From contig OZ007505.1 of assembly GCA_963931865.1 (NCBI GenBank), positions 7,146,653 to 7,210,652 on the forward strand: DNA of 64,000 nt, read 5' to 3'. Source of the DNA: Axinella damicornis. Lineage: Eukaryota; Porifera; Demospongiae; Axinellida; Axinellidae. Of this stretch, positions 1 through 11,668 are shown piece by piece. The notes under the pieces are model-generated. The model was not told where the DNA came from. It was given only the letters and a program-made list of their open reading frames with translations, and did no database searches. A program made the position numbers and the translations under genes. The stretch's first letter is position 1. Each line of letters begins with the position of its first letter.

Positions 1-85
1 CACACACACACACACATGCACACACACAATCATGCACACACACATACAACCACACAATCATGCACACATACAACCACACACCCAG
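1..85. repeat. (CA)n-rich microsatellite ending at a splice acceptor
   Basis: Imperfect CA/CACACATG repeat filling the end of the intron before the first visible myotubularin-related exon. The tract runs into the acceptor CCCAG that ends at 85. Reading through it gives only His/Thr-rich translations, which are not protein. Confidence 0.9.
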
Positions 86-277
86 AGGACGATGGTCGAG
101 ACCTGAGCTGTGTGATATCCTCCCTGGCGCAGCTAATGGCCGACTCCCACTTCCGTTCCATACCTGGCTTTGAGGCCCTCATTCAGAAGGAGTGGGTGGC
201 CATGGGGCACCCCTTCATGACACGCCATGGCTTCATTGTGGACTCCCTCACCTACGGGAACGAGGAGCAGCTACAGG

Positions 278-314
<37 letters not shown>

Positions 315-2019
315 TGTCTGTGTGTGTCTGCGTCTGTGTGTGTGTGTGTATGCAGCATGTATTGCAGTGGGAAGGTTTCAATTGGGGGGGGGGGAAGTAT
401 TATAGTTTTATGAAAGGTCACTCACACACACCCTTACTTTCATCCCACCTTGAACGATATTTATTTATTTATGAAACACTGGTGTGTGTGTGTGTGTGTA
501 CGCAGCATGTATTGCAGTGGGCATGTGTGCGTGTAGGCGTGTGTGCAAGGTTTCAATTAGGTGGTTGGATCTTTAAGTATTAGGCAACTCGACGAGTGAT
601 GCTCCCCCTCCCCCCCCCCCCTCCCCTCCCTCCCCTTACTACGATTTCGTCCCCTTGAACGAAAATGAAACACTGGTGTGCATGTGTGTGTGCGCGTGTA
701 TTGCAGTGTGCATCAATGTTGTAATTTTGTACATCCTTAATACGCACACACCCACATGCGTACAGGCTCCAGTCTTTCTTCTCTTCCTCGATTGTGTGTG
801 GCAGCTCTCACATCAGTTTCCCTCTGCCTTTGAATTTTCTGAGTCATACCTCCTCTGCCTCTATGAGGTCGTACACAGCTGCCTCTATGGCACATTTGTC
901 TTTGATTCTGCAAAGCGACGGCTACAAGCCTCGTTACACAGCAAGAGGAGTAGCTTCTTTGGCAACGGGGATGAATCAATGGAACTTGCCGAAGACTACA
1001 ATGGACCCCTGCTCTCAGCCTGGGGCCGGTGGAGGGACTCGTTCAGCAAAGAAGAAAACGAGGAATGTCTGAACCCGCTCTATTACATCTTCGGCAGTGG
1101 TGATGCACATTACAACTACAGTGCGGCAGACCCCCTCCCACTGGATTCAGACCACTTCAACAGTGTTGTCAAAGACACGGCTCCGAATTTGACTGTTGGT
1201 GGTAGTTACGGGTTGTATAGTGGCTCTTCGTCCTTAAAGTCTAAGGATGATCCAAGCTCCCAGGATTACTACCAGATGGGGTTGCTAGTGCCAGAGACGT
1301 CCATGTGTAACATCAAGGTATGGGAAGGATTTTTCCTCCGCTATCTTCCACAGACGAAGGATCAGCGGCACTACCGTTTGGTTGTGCAAAGACTGGAGAG
1401 TCGGCTTGTGAGAGACGTGCGCAAGTTCAAGGACGAGCTGAATGAACTGGAACTGAGTGTGGGATCCTTCACCAGCGATCTTACCAGTTTTATCGGAAAC
1501 GTCCTAGAGGCCAGAGAGGAGGAAATCCTGCGTGAAAGGAAGGTTTCCATTGATGCCAATGTCCCATTTAGACCTCGCCTTTCAGCCGTGCTGGTAGCAT
1601 ACAATGACAAAGAGGAGGAGCATGGTAATGGTTGTGAACAGGACAGTGAATTTATACGTCAAGCAAGCCATAGATCCCTACCATGCCAGCGTCAGCTAAG
1701 CTCACTGGCCCAGTTTACCGATGCCCTTTATAGCAGTGAGTTAGAGGCCAAGGGAATGCGTCCGAGGCAGCTCACCGAGCGATCTACTTCCTCCCCAGGG
1801 ATGCCTAGAGTACCGAGCCCAGGGGGTAAGAGCCCAGTCACAAAGACAAGATTACGAGTGACTAGAGAGGACTCAAAAGACCCAGCACAGCATGCTTTGA
1901 GGTGGCAGAGTTCTCCGGACATGCACAACAGACATGTTCCTCTAGTAACTGGGAAGATTCTCAGTAGAAAGGACAGTGGAGTGCTCGAGGAGTCGTCAAA
2001 TGAGCTTACAGAACTGTAA
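86..2019 (+). CDS. Myotubularin-related pseudophosphatase (MTMR10/11/12 group), C-terminal exons
   Basis: Two exons, 86-279 and 766-2019, join in phase 0 across an intron whose donor runs straight into a (GT)n tract. The gene is 5' partial at the window edge. Visible motifs are DDGRDLSC, FRSIPGFEALIQKEWVAMGH and APVFLLFLDCVWQL, followed by a long tail with a helical segment (RLVRDVRKFKDELNELE) and a Ser-rich C-terminus. Active myotubularins have a CSDGWDR-type loop. Here the aligned loop reads x-D-D-G-R-D-L, so the catalytic Arg is Leu, and the Cys position (a codon ending in AG) cannot be Cys. This predicts a catalytically dead regulator of phosphoinositide 3-phosphatases, as known for MTMR10-12. 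Assignment to that subgroup is by motif memory; family membership is secure. Confidence 0.85.
280..765. repeat. Intron with (GT)n arrays and a repeated GT/TGCAGCATGTATTGCAGTG block
   Basis: The intron begins inside a (GT)n run at 279/280. The phrase GCAGCATGTATTGCAGTGGG occurs at about 351 and again at about 502, each after a GT array and followed by AAGGTTTCAATT, so a block of roughly 150 bp is locally duplicated. A C-rich tract lies at 605-635. Confidence 0.7.
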
Positions 2020-2300
2020 TTGTAGAATTTGTTGTCAGTTCGTCTGTAAGAAATATGCACGCACCAATGCATATGCGCATACACCAAAATTATACATTGT
2101 ATGATCTATGATTATTGTAGTCAGTCAGTCTGCAAGAAACATCCACATACACACACACCACATGTACATGCATATGCACACACCAGTACCATGGATGCAT
2201 TGTGGAATGTTAATAGATTTTTTTACACGCAGCACTCACTTCCGCTCTGGCAAATAATTGTATTCAATACTCTCCTGACTCTGCGATTTCAACTCGCAAA

Positions 2301-3136
2301 ATGGCTGGAAAAGAGGCTGCTAGCTCCGCGCTGAAGGTGGTGGTGTTCCTGGGCACTGTTCGCGAGAACAACTATGGGTCGCGGGCGGCAAAGTTCGTGG
2401 TCAGCAAACTGAACGAGAAAGGTCACGATGTGACCCTGCTAGGTGAGCTGCCTCCCACGCATTGCTATCTGTACTGAAGCGGTACGGTACTACTTATAGT
2501 GATACAACAAAATAAGAAACCTATAGGCCTATAATGTATACATTATTATACAAGCCTATAGGTTTCTTATTACATACGTATGTAAGTAAAGTAGAATACA
2601 GACTCCACCCACTTGTAATTTGTGTGTGACTTAGCTATGAAGAATTTATGATGTTCTGTTCCCTAGACCCCGATGTGCTCGACTTGCCCCTACTGAAGAA
2701 ACCCCTGCACTTTTACAAGGACAAATCTGAGGCCCCGAAAATTCTGCAAGACACTGGGAAGTTAATTGAAACTGCGGATGCTTATGTGCTTGTTACTGCC
2801 GAGTACAACAACTGCTTGCCTCCTGCCCTCACCAATCTACTTGACCACTTTGCACCTGCTACATACAGATACCGTCCCTCGGGCATTGTTTGCTATTCAG
2901 CTGGAAGCTTTGGTGGAGTGCGAGCATCCATGCAAGCTCGGATCATGCTCGGAGAACTTGGATCTCCAAGTATCGGGTCAATATTTGCAATTCCCAGAAT
3001 CCAAAAGGCTCTGGCAGAAGACGGTACCCCTATTGAAGAGCACATGGAGCCCGGTGCAGAGAAGATGATCAAGGAGCTAACATGGTATGCAACTGCACTC
3101 AGGGATCACAGAGAGAAGTTTGGTGTCCCGAAGTAG
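2301..3136 (+). CDS. NADPH-dependent FMN reductase-family flavoprotein
   Basis: Two exons, 2301-2442 and 2667-3136, encode 203 residues. The split Asp codon (G|AC) and the GT/AG ends fit. The start is MAGKEAASSALKVVVFLGTV, where VVVFLGTVREN is the first strand and phosphate-binding loop of a flavodoxin-like fold. Later segments AYVLVTAEYNNCLPPALTNL and YSAGSFGGVRA match the family's flavin-site loops. The length is normal for small NAD(P)H:FMN/quinone reductases of the PF03358 type, which reduce free FMN, quinones or similar acceptors in the cytosol. The natural substrate cannot be told. The gene lies about 280 bp downstream of the MTMR stop on the same strand. Confidence 0.85.
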
Positions 3137-3320
3137 AACTCACACAACTGCCGAATAGCAGAGAATTGGATATATGGCTATTCAAATATACGTAGTATTG
3201 TTTTCAGAGTAAAAATGTGTTAGAGATAGCAGCTTTAAATCTTGAAAGGGGTAACTGACTTTGATACCTGTATTGACAGACTGAGAGAGTAAGACAGTTG
3301 TAATTGTCTTACTGAATGCG

Positions 3321-3326
3321 AATAAA
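3321..3326 (+). terminator. Polyadenylation signal AATAAA
   Basis: Canonical AATAAA 185 bp after the FMN reductase stop codon and just before a fold-back element. It is the likely 3' end signal of that transcript. Confidence 0.55.
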
Positions 3327-3349
3327 GGTTAACTGATTATATATACATG

Positions 3350-3442
3350 TAGTCTCGTTCCCAGACCATTTATCCAGCGCGGATCGCTTCCAGTAAAAAA
3401 AGCGATCCGTGCTGGGGTTGGTTAGGTCTGGGACCGAGACTA
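3350..3442. repeat. Fold-back element of the TAGYCTCGTTCCCAG family
   Basis: Begins TAGTCTCGTTCCCAGACC and ends with the reverse complement GGTCTGGGACCGAGACTA. An inner stem, GCGATCC-type and centred near 3397, forms around an A-rich loop. It is a MITE-like palindrome and one of many copies in this window. Confidence 0.8.
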
Positions 3443-3493
3443 ATATACATGTAGCACTGACTGAACAGTGTTCTTATAAGGACTAATAGCTAG

Positions 3494-3560
3494 TAGCCTC
3501 GTTCCCAGGCCCCCCGCCCAGCTTTTCGTCGCTAACGTGTGTGGGAGTGGGAATGAGGCT
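3494..3560. repeat. Fold-back element copy (diverged)
   Basis: Begins TAGCCTCGTTCCCAGGCCCC and ends GGGAATGAGGCT. It contains the CCCAGCTTTTCGTCGC inner motif also seen at 4313 and 34665. The arms are degraded. Confidence 0.7.
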
Positions 3561-3675
3561 GAATAGCTAGTATAATACTACAACAACCACCTGTCAATGT
3601 ATATTAAATTACACAGGTGGTATGCATCACTGTAATTGATAAGCTGTATAGTGTGACAAAAGCAATGAGGGTAGC

Positions 3676-4545
3676 CTCGGAGATTGCACTGCAAGTGGCA
3701 ATTGATTTCTCTGATGGTTTGAGAATTGCTGGGTAGCTACGCTAGTTGGTCAGCAGCTTCAAAACTTGAGCCTTGATGAGCTCCCTGTAGCACTGCTCTC
3801 CCATTGGTGACATATATAGGCAGCTGAACATCATCTTGAGCCACTTCACTCATGCGGTGAGCAACAGAGCAACCATTCTTCTCATCAGCAACCTCGCGAG
3901 GCAGTAACACAGACCATAATAAGCCTTTGTCATTGTAGCTGAAGGGAGGTAGATCCTGAATTCCACACGAGCTGGCTGAGTTCTTCAAGCCAAGTTTTGC
4001 ATTTTCCACCACAGTACGTGGAATGCCTAACAAAGTGACTAGCAGTACATGACCGAGTTTGCTAGAATAGAGAACCCACTATAGCTATTATGCTGCATCT
4101 TAGAAGTCAATCATAACGGACATAACCTCCAGGATGCACTGCCGGCTCCCTCCCAAGTGATCTAGCTGCTGGAAGAAAGAGGCCACCACTGTTCACAACC
4201 ATCACACCATGACATCACAGATCACTCGATCATTGGGTTCATCGTCAATTGCTGAGACATTCATTACCTCAGCATTGTACCAGACTGGTAGAGTACCAGA
4301 CTGGTAGAGTACTAGCCTCGTTCCCAGTCCCACGCCCAGCTTTTCGTCGCTTGCAGTACGGTAAAGCGTACTGCAAGCGACGAAAAGCTGGGCGTGGGAC
4401 TGGGAACGAGGCTAGTAGAGTACCAGACTGGTTAGCCTCATTCCCAGCTGCAGGCCGCGAGGCTATAGACTGGTAGAGTACACTCCATGCACCATCTGGT
4501 GAGCTCACAACTCAGAGGACAGCACCATTTGGAGCTGGCGTACCC
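3676..4545 (-). pseudogene. Decayed third copy of the PH/glycine-rich tandem gene
   Basis: Blocks along this stretch match, in the same order and orientation, pieces of the intact copy at 5293-9152. About 3676-3740 matches the region near 5420-5490. 3765-4040 matches about 5520-5830, including the YVTNGRAVLQ and VAHRMSE segments. 4040-4150 matches about 6425-6545. 4155-4310 matches about 7240-7400. 4495-4545 matches about 7400-7450. There are large internal deletions, many frameshifts and a fold-back insertion at 4313-4414. No PH exon was found for it. It is a dead relic of the tandem array. Confidence 0.85.
4313..4414. repeat. Near-perfect fold-back element inserted in the pseudogene
   Basis: Arms of about 48 bp, beginning TAGCCTCGTTCCCAGTCCCA and ending with the exact reverse complement, are separated by only a few bases near GGTAAAG. 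The flanks repeat GAGTACCAGACTGGTAG several times, suggesting target-site duplication or slippage around the insertion. Confidence 0.9.
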
Positions 4546-5292
4546 AGACCTTCTAACTCCTCCTCAGACACCGTCATTTTGCAGTGGTCGCCCTTTCACC
4601 CTCCTAATATTATGTTATCACCCTCCACATCATTTCTTAAATTTCTTGTAACATGAGTATTTTACACCATCACATTTTGGGGCCAAAATTATTTGTAGTC
4701 ATAAGTCTTCTTCAGGAGTGTCTATCAGAGACTATAGAGCATATTATGATGACATCATTGTCATCATGTGGCAGTGCTCTTGAGTGTACACATGCATGCA
4801 AGTATCATTGAAGTCCTAGGCCTCTATATATGCTTACCATGAAAACCAGAAGCATAAGTATGCAGCACGAGGTGTACATGTGAGTGCATGAGCTGCGCTT
4901 CCCTCAAGCAATCGCACGTGCAATGGGAAATCTGCAGGTCTGATGACGACACAGTCTCTATAGTTATACATGATTCCACGTCGAACTGACTCGTGGTTGC
5001 AATTTTCCTCTTGAATTTTGGCTCAAAGTATTGCCAGACCAAAATTTACAGTATTTCAATGTTCGCTACATTTAAACTTGCTCTTAAGTAATCTAATAAA
5101 AAGATACAATAAAACACAATTATGTAGCCTACTTAGATAGAAAGTATATAATATAACACAACCCAATATCTTTCAAAGGTTCCACGTCTATACGTGAGGC
5201 CCTGCAAAGGGAGAGTATGATAAATACAGCTGCACACACATGTATAGTAGTTGTGTGCAACAAGAGTTCAATACTACTCACCTTATCTACGT
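4546..5292. other. Intergenic region, no gene seen
   Basis: AT-rich spacer between the pseudogene and the 3' end of copy A. Short open frames (for example 4824-5042 and 5129-5311 on the minus strand) have no recognisable domain, and no repeat family was seen. It probably includes the 3' UTR of copy A, which is read leftward. Confidence 0.5.
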
Positions 5293-8200
5293 CTAGGCAA
5301 CCAGGTTCCAACGCTTGTCTTTCACGTGGTGTTGGTGGCTACGGTGCACACGATAACGATCTTGCAGGTACTTCATGCTCACGAGGGGTGGCAAATTGTT
5401 GGAGTCCACACCAGCACGACGGAGATTGCGCTGCACATGACCAATGTGACGATTGATTTCTCTGATGGTTTGAGAAACTTGTGGATTTCTGAACTTTCGA
5501 TCTTTCACTTCTCTCTTGATGAGCTCCATGGCCTGTAGCACTGCTCTCCCATTGGTAACATAGGCAGCTGTGTTATTCTGAACATCTTGCGCCAATTCAC
5601 TCATTCGGTGAGCAACACCCGAGCAACCATACACCTCATCGGCAATCTCGGCAGCGACACTGACCATTATGAGCTCGTAGTTTGACATCGTAAACCCATT
5701 CGGGAGGTAGAAACTGATCTCCACAGGAGGTGACTGAGTGGTCTCTTCGGGTCGAGTTTTGATCAGGGCCAGTTTGCACCGCAACGGAATGCCTAACAAA
5801 GTGGCTAGCAGTACCTGACCAAAGTTGCTGGCCAGGGGGATTTCATTAGAGCTTGGGGCAAGGTTGATGTCGTCGAGACCCATGTCTACCATGCTGCCAC
5901 CTGCACCATCCACCACCAAAAATTTGCAGGATCGAAGCAGAGGGAAGCGCCTCATGTCAACAGCTCCATACGAGTAGCGGAACGTGCCAGCTGATTGAAT
6001 ATTAACTTGACGGGCAACGACAGTGGCTGACTGTGATGGGACCTCTTTCTCAAGCTTCTTGAGCCACTTCTTCTCCCATTTCAAGAAGGGATGCGGAGAC
6101 ACCAAACATGATCCAGGCTGAAAGATGTGCCTCCCGGAATAGGCATTCTCTGGAATTTCCAGGGTGCCCTCAACAACTGAAAGATGGCGGAGGATGGCGA
6201 GGTCTCCTTGATCGTAGAAGGGGTTGGCCTGACGAGCATGTGGTTGGCAGGGAGGCGTAAACAGAACCATGCTAGAGTTGAGATCTTCAAGGGGGCCATC
6301 ACGATAGTTGGGGCCATGGAAGTGGCGAACAACGTCGATTCCCATTGCCATCCGGATATCACAGTGGGGATAGAGGATCATCCTCCCAGTGTAGCGCCCC
6401 TCCCAGGAGACCTGGTGCCTTGTGTTCGTCCTAGAATCGATAGAGAACCCATTATAGCGTGCTGTATCCCAGAAGTCAACGGTGACACCCATAGCCTCCA
6501 GGATGCGCTGCCAAAAGACAAACTCCTTCCGTGTGATCTGGCTGTCAGTGACCATTAGCACATCTGCTGAAGGTTCACGAGGGATGTAGAATGGTGACAC
6601 TCGGATCTTCTCAAAGTTGTACTCTATCAGCTTGTCCCTCAGGTAGAGATCGGCCTGCCAAAAGCAGCGATCGAACAGTTCTGCACGGCTCTCCATCTGG
6701 ATGGTCACCTGCACATTGACAGTCTCCCTCGCAGGAATCTGGTGCAGCTCAATGTACATACTGTCACGGATGTTAGGGTCGTAGGTGATGGTATAGGGAA
6801 CAGCAGTAAACCCGATATCTGCAGAACCAACTGGAAGGAGGCGGGCATCAAGGTGAATCTGGAGAACAACTTTACCTCCTGAGCCTGGGCAGCGACCGTA
6901 GGGCATGCTGGAGATGTTGTGGACTCCAATCTCCAGTACAGACACTTCTCCCCTGCCAAGGTTCTCAGGGCATCTGAGGTAGGCTAGCTTGACAGGGTAC
7001 TGTACCACAAGCTTCTGGTGGAGGAAAGATTTCTCAAACGGCCTCCCCAGATGCTCAATTCGAGGGTCAAACTCAGCTGAAGAGACAAATGGGCCTGGAA
7101 CATTGGGAGGAGGCTGGTCGAAAATCCTCCCGTAGTAAGTGATTGGTATGGTGAAATTCTGGTTGGGGTTCATTTCTGGCATTTCGAAGCGAGTTGGCTC
7201 AAACTTGATAGTTTTAGTGGATGGCATGAAAGCAGCTGCACCAGCTGGAAGAGGAAGGCCACCGCTGTTCACAACCGCCACACCAGACACCATGATTCGC
7301 TCGTTGGGCTCAAAGATTCCATCGTCAATTGCTGAGACAGTCTGGAGATTCGTCACCTCAGCATCGTATCGTGTACCAGACTGGTAGAGTATTCCGCCAT
7401 CTGGTGAGCTCACAACCCAGAGGATAGCACCATTTGGAGCTGGCGTGCCATCAATGGCTCGTGCTCCATCCGGTCCGCTTGGTCCATTGTAGCCACGGCT
7501 TCCACTTATACCTGAAGAGCCACTGGATCCACTCGGATAGGAGTGATGGTTCCCATTGCTGTCTCTGTAGCTCCCTCCACTCCCCCCAGATCCACCAGAA
7601 CCTCCAAAGCCTCCACTACCTCCCGAACCACCAGAACCACCGTTACCACCGTTACCTCCTATCCCTGGTGCTCCATTCATGCAGTCTGCTTCCACCAGAA
7701 CCAGTAACCTTGGATCAGAAGCCTGGACAACAAACACGCCACCAAACCCTGCATGGCCACCATCTCCTCCCCTCGCACCTGGTCCCCCAGGCCCACCATT
7801 TCCACCATCACCACCATTTCCGCCCGGACCTCCACTGCCACCTGGACCAGATGCAGAGCTATGACCATGATGTCCAGTTGCACCATGTCCACCGTGTCCA
7901 CCAGTGCCCCCCTTCCCCCCATCCCCACCTCTCCCACCATGGCCACCATTTCCACCCCTACACGTCACAAACAGCACCTCCTCAGTCCTCACTCCACCAA
8001 GATTTGCAGTGAATGAGCAGGTTCCATCCACGTGCAGCTCGTTAGCATCACCCCAAATGTTGACAATGACATCACTGGCCTCAGTGGCATCAGCACCTCG
8101 CAAACCATCACTACCACCACCTCCTGGTCCACCATCTCCCCCCCTGCCCCCTGATCCTCCACTACCTATGCCAGAATGACCTGAAAACCCACCAGAACCA

Positions 8201-10409
8201 GTTTCCCCTGTTACGCCATCAGCTCCATGCTTACCATGTACACCACAAGCGTAGAGGGTTAATCCATGACGTTTTGAGTGAGCTCGCGTTGCCGTCAGTG
8301 CAATGACTGATGAGTCATTGCAAGCACTGGGGAGGCTGGCCTGGCGACGACGATCACCGTATACATGCTGCTGTTTTTGGACTAGTGGTGGGGGCTCCAG
8401 AGGTGGGCGGGGATCTTCATAGAAGGTGATTTGGAGGATGTGGTCAAGAAAGAAGTAGGTCTTCTGATTCGGATCCCACAATGCTTGCAGCCCAGGTTGA
8501 AGCCCTACTTCTGCACCATAACCAATACTGACTGGGAAGAAAACAGGAGGGCCGTGAGGGGGGCGGAATGTATCATGCCATGGCCTTCTGAGCGTCTTCG
8601 GAGGGGGAGCCGAGGGATCGTACATGGGAATGGCTACACCGGGAAAAGCAAGCTCTGCACGCACCTCAACTGGGAGGGTCACTCCGGTGTCTTCAGGGAA
8701 GTAGAACCCCATAGGTAGCTGCTGAACTGTTTCAGAGTATGTAGGTGGAGCATCAGATGGGCGGGAAAATGACTCTTCTCCACTCTGCTTCTTGGCCTGG
8801 TTGTCAAAGATTTGTTGTCGCTGGATCAGCTCATCTTCGGAGGGGTGAATGACATCCCAAAGGCCATGGGTGGCTTCAACCGGGACCTCACCCGTGTCAG
8901 TTTTCTTGGTGAACAGCCCTGGGCCTTTGCCACCCAGAGAAGCCATAAACTTGCGCATTTGGACAACATCTCTGGCACGAAATCGACTCAATTCTTGCTG
9001 TGTTTCACTGTTCACGATGCGAAAGGCCAGGAAGTCCTTGTGTCTGGGGTCATTGCTGAGTGGCTCGACAACAAGATTGGGGTTAGCAGTGGGGAACGAG
9101 TGTAAAGCTTTGCGGGTTTTTCCATACTTCACGAATTCGTGATTCTGGGGACCTGCAGGTTTGGAACAAGGGGAAGTTTTTGAAATCTTTCATGGACTGG
9201 TGATGCCAGCCAAGGAAGACTATAAAGACACTATAATACCCCAAACAGGAAGGGAGGATACCCACAACTTATTGCCCAGAATTCAAAACTCGTACCTAGC
9301 CAAAATGCTACATGTGAATAGCCACATGTACTCTAATCCACCAATAGCTGTTATCACGTGACAATTTTTATATTGGTGGATTAGAGAAGGTGACCATTTA
9401 CATTTTGCACTTTGATTTCGAATTGAGAAGCAACCTGAATTTAAATAGTCACGGAATGCTTAGTTACCACTAGCGCACTGCAAGAAAGGTCACATGCAAA
9501 GGTGAAGCCAATAAAATAAACTGGTGATAGGAAATAATGACAAAAAGAAGTGCCTTCGGACTCAGTCACAGAAATGTCCCCCAAAAAGAGTATGCTCACT
9601 GTTTGTGTTGACTGTGAAGTCCCCCGGGACACCTTAGATAACCTGCTTGAAGTTAACAAACTAGCTACTATAGCTGAAACAGATGGACTGACAGACTGAG
9701 ACAGCTGGATTGCCCATTTCACGCTTCAGGCATGCAAATATTGTAATAACACCCCCTTCTGAATTTTTTTTATTCCCAAGACACCTCTATCTCTAGTAGT
9801 GAGTACCAGGAAGATGAATATAGGCATCACACATAATTAAACTGGCAGAGTATTACACATATTCATGCCCTAGCTCAGCCATGAATATCAACTTCTTATT
9901 GGGGGTGTGTGTGCAAGCAATGTATGCTACCACTTCCAAATAAATGGTAGCGCAACAGCAGGCAAAAGGGGCACTTCACCGACGCACAAAGCTGAATTGA
10001 ATGTCAACTGAAGTGAACCCGAAGTGAACGGCAGCCAACTAAAGCACCAACTGAGCCAGATAGGCCATCAATGCCATGATCAGCTGCAGGCTAGAGGCTG
10101 ACAGCAGGAAGAACACTGGAGGAATCCGTACTTGATAGAACAGTGAAAGCTGTAATAACTTTTGTCGCAATACTGTTGGCATCCTGGGCTCACTGTCGTT
10201 CAATTGCCATTCAGATTCAGATATACAAACTTTAATGGACGACCCAACCCACCAGGAGCGACGCCGAACCATTGTTTCTTCCACCGCTTGAGGATAGAGG
10301 TCCTGCGGTTGAGGTAACCCTGGCACACCTGGATGTAGCCTTCCTGCAGGATTGGTGCCGCCTGCTGGACCGGCTGTTGGACGGGCTGCGGAGCAGGAGG
10401 AGCTGCCAT
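5293..10409 (-). CDS. PH/WW-like/glycine-rich protein, copy A (intact)
   Basis: Exon 1 is 10409-10253 and exon 2 is 9152-5293. They join G|GT to make Gly, giving 1338 residues. The start MAAPPAPQPVQQ is chosen because copy B keeps it. Residues about 28-130 form a PH domain (GYLNRRTSILKRWKKQWFGV, then the HEFVKYGKTRK strand), split by the intron. A PPTY motif lies near 188. A WW-like segment lies near 272-302 (ALWDPNQKTYFFLDH, FYEDPRPP). Three glycine-rich blocks (GG-x, low in proline, so not ordinary collagen) span about 356-610, broken by beta-rich inserts. A long conserved C-terminal part follows: an Ig/CARDB-like stretch (FEPNERIMVSGV) and a Rossmann-like stretch (ADVLMVTDSQITRKEFVFWQ). 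No signal peptide or membrane segment was seen. The PH domain suggests inner-membrane lipid or protein binding. Overall function is unknown. Confidence 0.85.
9153..10252 (-). other. Intron of copy A
   Basis: A 1.1-kb intron bounded by donor GTGGGT (minus strand, from 10252) and acceptor CTGCAG (ending 9153). No coding signal was seen in it. Confidence 0.7.
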
Positions 10410-11668
10410 CATTAACCACCACTGCACTCGAACTCAACTCAGATTGGGCGTTTGAAGGCCTGGGTACGAGGCTAATTATTGGGCGTGAACTCGCGCGGTG
10501 GGCTTGCCTGAAATTAATTATAATTGGGCCGGCGGCCATGGGCCGGGCGCGCGCGGCATCATCGCATCATCATCATCCAATGGGATCCCCCCGTTGGTCT
10601 GTTAACGCGCGTAGACGTAGACTGATATATACGACCCAGAGGAATGTTATATCTCCATCACAGGAATCTGATTGACTTTACAGGTAATGCACCTATCAGT
10701 GTTCAAGCGTGCTGTTTCCTAAATTTGCTATTCCTGTATTTACTGTTTTCCTGGATGCATAGCCATGTTAGCTTGATGCTACTCATGTATCCCATGCATT
10801 TTCTTGTGCATAAACATTAGTAAAAAAAAACCAAAAAAAAATGTTATGCCCCACCCTCCCCCCCTGGGGCATAGTCTCGCGGGACCAGACCCACACAGAA
10901 GGGAGGTGGGTCTGGCCCCGCGAGACTACCTGGGGCATAGTCTCGGAACCAGACCCTTCGCGAAGGGTCTGGTTCCGAGACTACCTGGGGCAAGGGTGGG
11001 AGAGAGTGGGGGATTCGACTTAATTAAATGCCAAATGCCCCGCCCACTGGACGAAATTTTACTGCAAACCCCCTCCCTCTACCCACAGGTTAACCTGTGT
11101 TAATCTGTGAACCACTGCGCATGCGTAGTTCCCAAATTTCGGCTCTGTCAAATTCCCCACCCACGGGGCAGGGTTTGGATTCAAAACGGATCAAATTCCC
11201 CATTGTAGCCCCATGTAGTCCCGGGTGGGGGGAGGTGGGGCTTAACATTGATAGGCGCATAACGACAGCATGCAGTCCTACGGTAGTACCATAAATAGGC
11301 TGCTATCGATATTGACACATGCCTTGATCATTCCTACAGTCACTAGAGCCTGCCAGCTACTTCATGACTGCCCTCAACATATAAGTAGGTCCATGTAATC
11401 ATAACAGTGCAGGGCTACATGTATAGAAGCTTAGTTCAGATTTAGCCTGCCAGCTAGATTAAGTACTAACTTATTCCATTCCACCAAAGTACAGCCTTCA
11501 CAAATTAACATAGTCATACTTCTACTTGCAGTACAAAGTACATGGTAACACAATCCAATGTCTTTTAAACTTCGGAGGTTATATTATGTGAGGTCCTGCG
11601 AAGGGAATACATTAATCAATACAGCTGTACACATGGTAGAATTCATAAGTAACTACGGTACCTTTTGT
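10410..11668. other. Spacer between copies A and B
   Basis: Holds the probable promoter and 5' UTR of copy A at its left end, and the 3' UTR of copy B at its right end. A half fold-back, GCCTGGGTACGAGGCTA, lies near 10458. Two hairpins lie at 10872-10983. The rest is unique-looking sequence with G/C-rich blocks and no convincing open frame. Confidence 0.5.
10872..10983. repeat. Two adjacent hairpin elements
   Basis: 10872-10928 pairs TAGTCTCGCGGGACCAGACC with its reverse complement. 10938-10983 is an almost loopless palindrome, TAGTCTCGGAACCAGACCC paired with its complement around TTCGCGAA. They are separated by CCTGGGGCA, itself repeated at both sides. They are related to the TAGYCTCG fold-back family. 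Confidence 0.85.

Noticed and set aside
7434..8179. Plus-strand Pro-rich open frames opposite the glycine-rich blocks (also 13908-14596)
   Set aside because: Antisense shadows of glycine-rich coding sequence; codon pattern and conservation between copies belong to the minus strand.
7400..8260. True collagen triple-helix domain
   Set aside because: Repeats are mostly GG-x with very little proline in the Y position and many breaks; no secretion signal was seen. Called glycine-rich instead.
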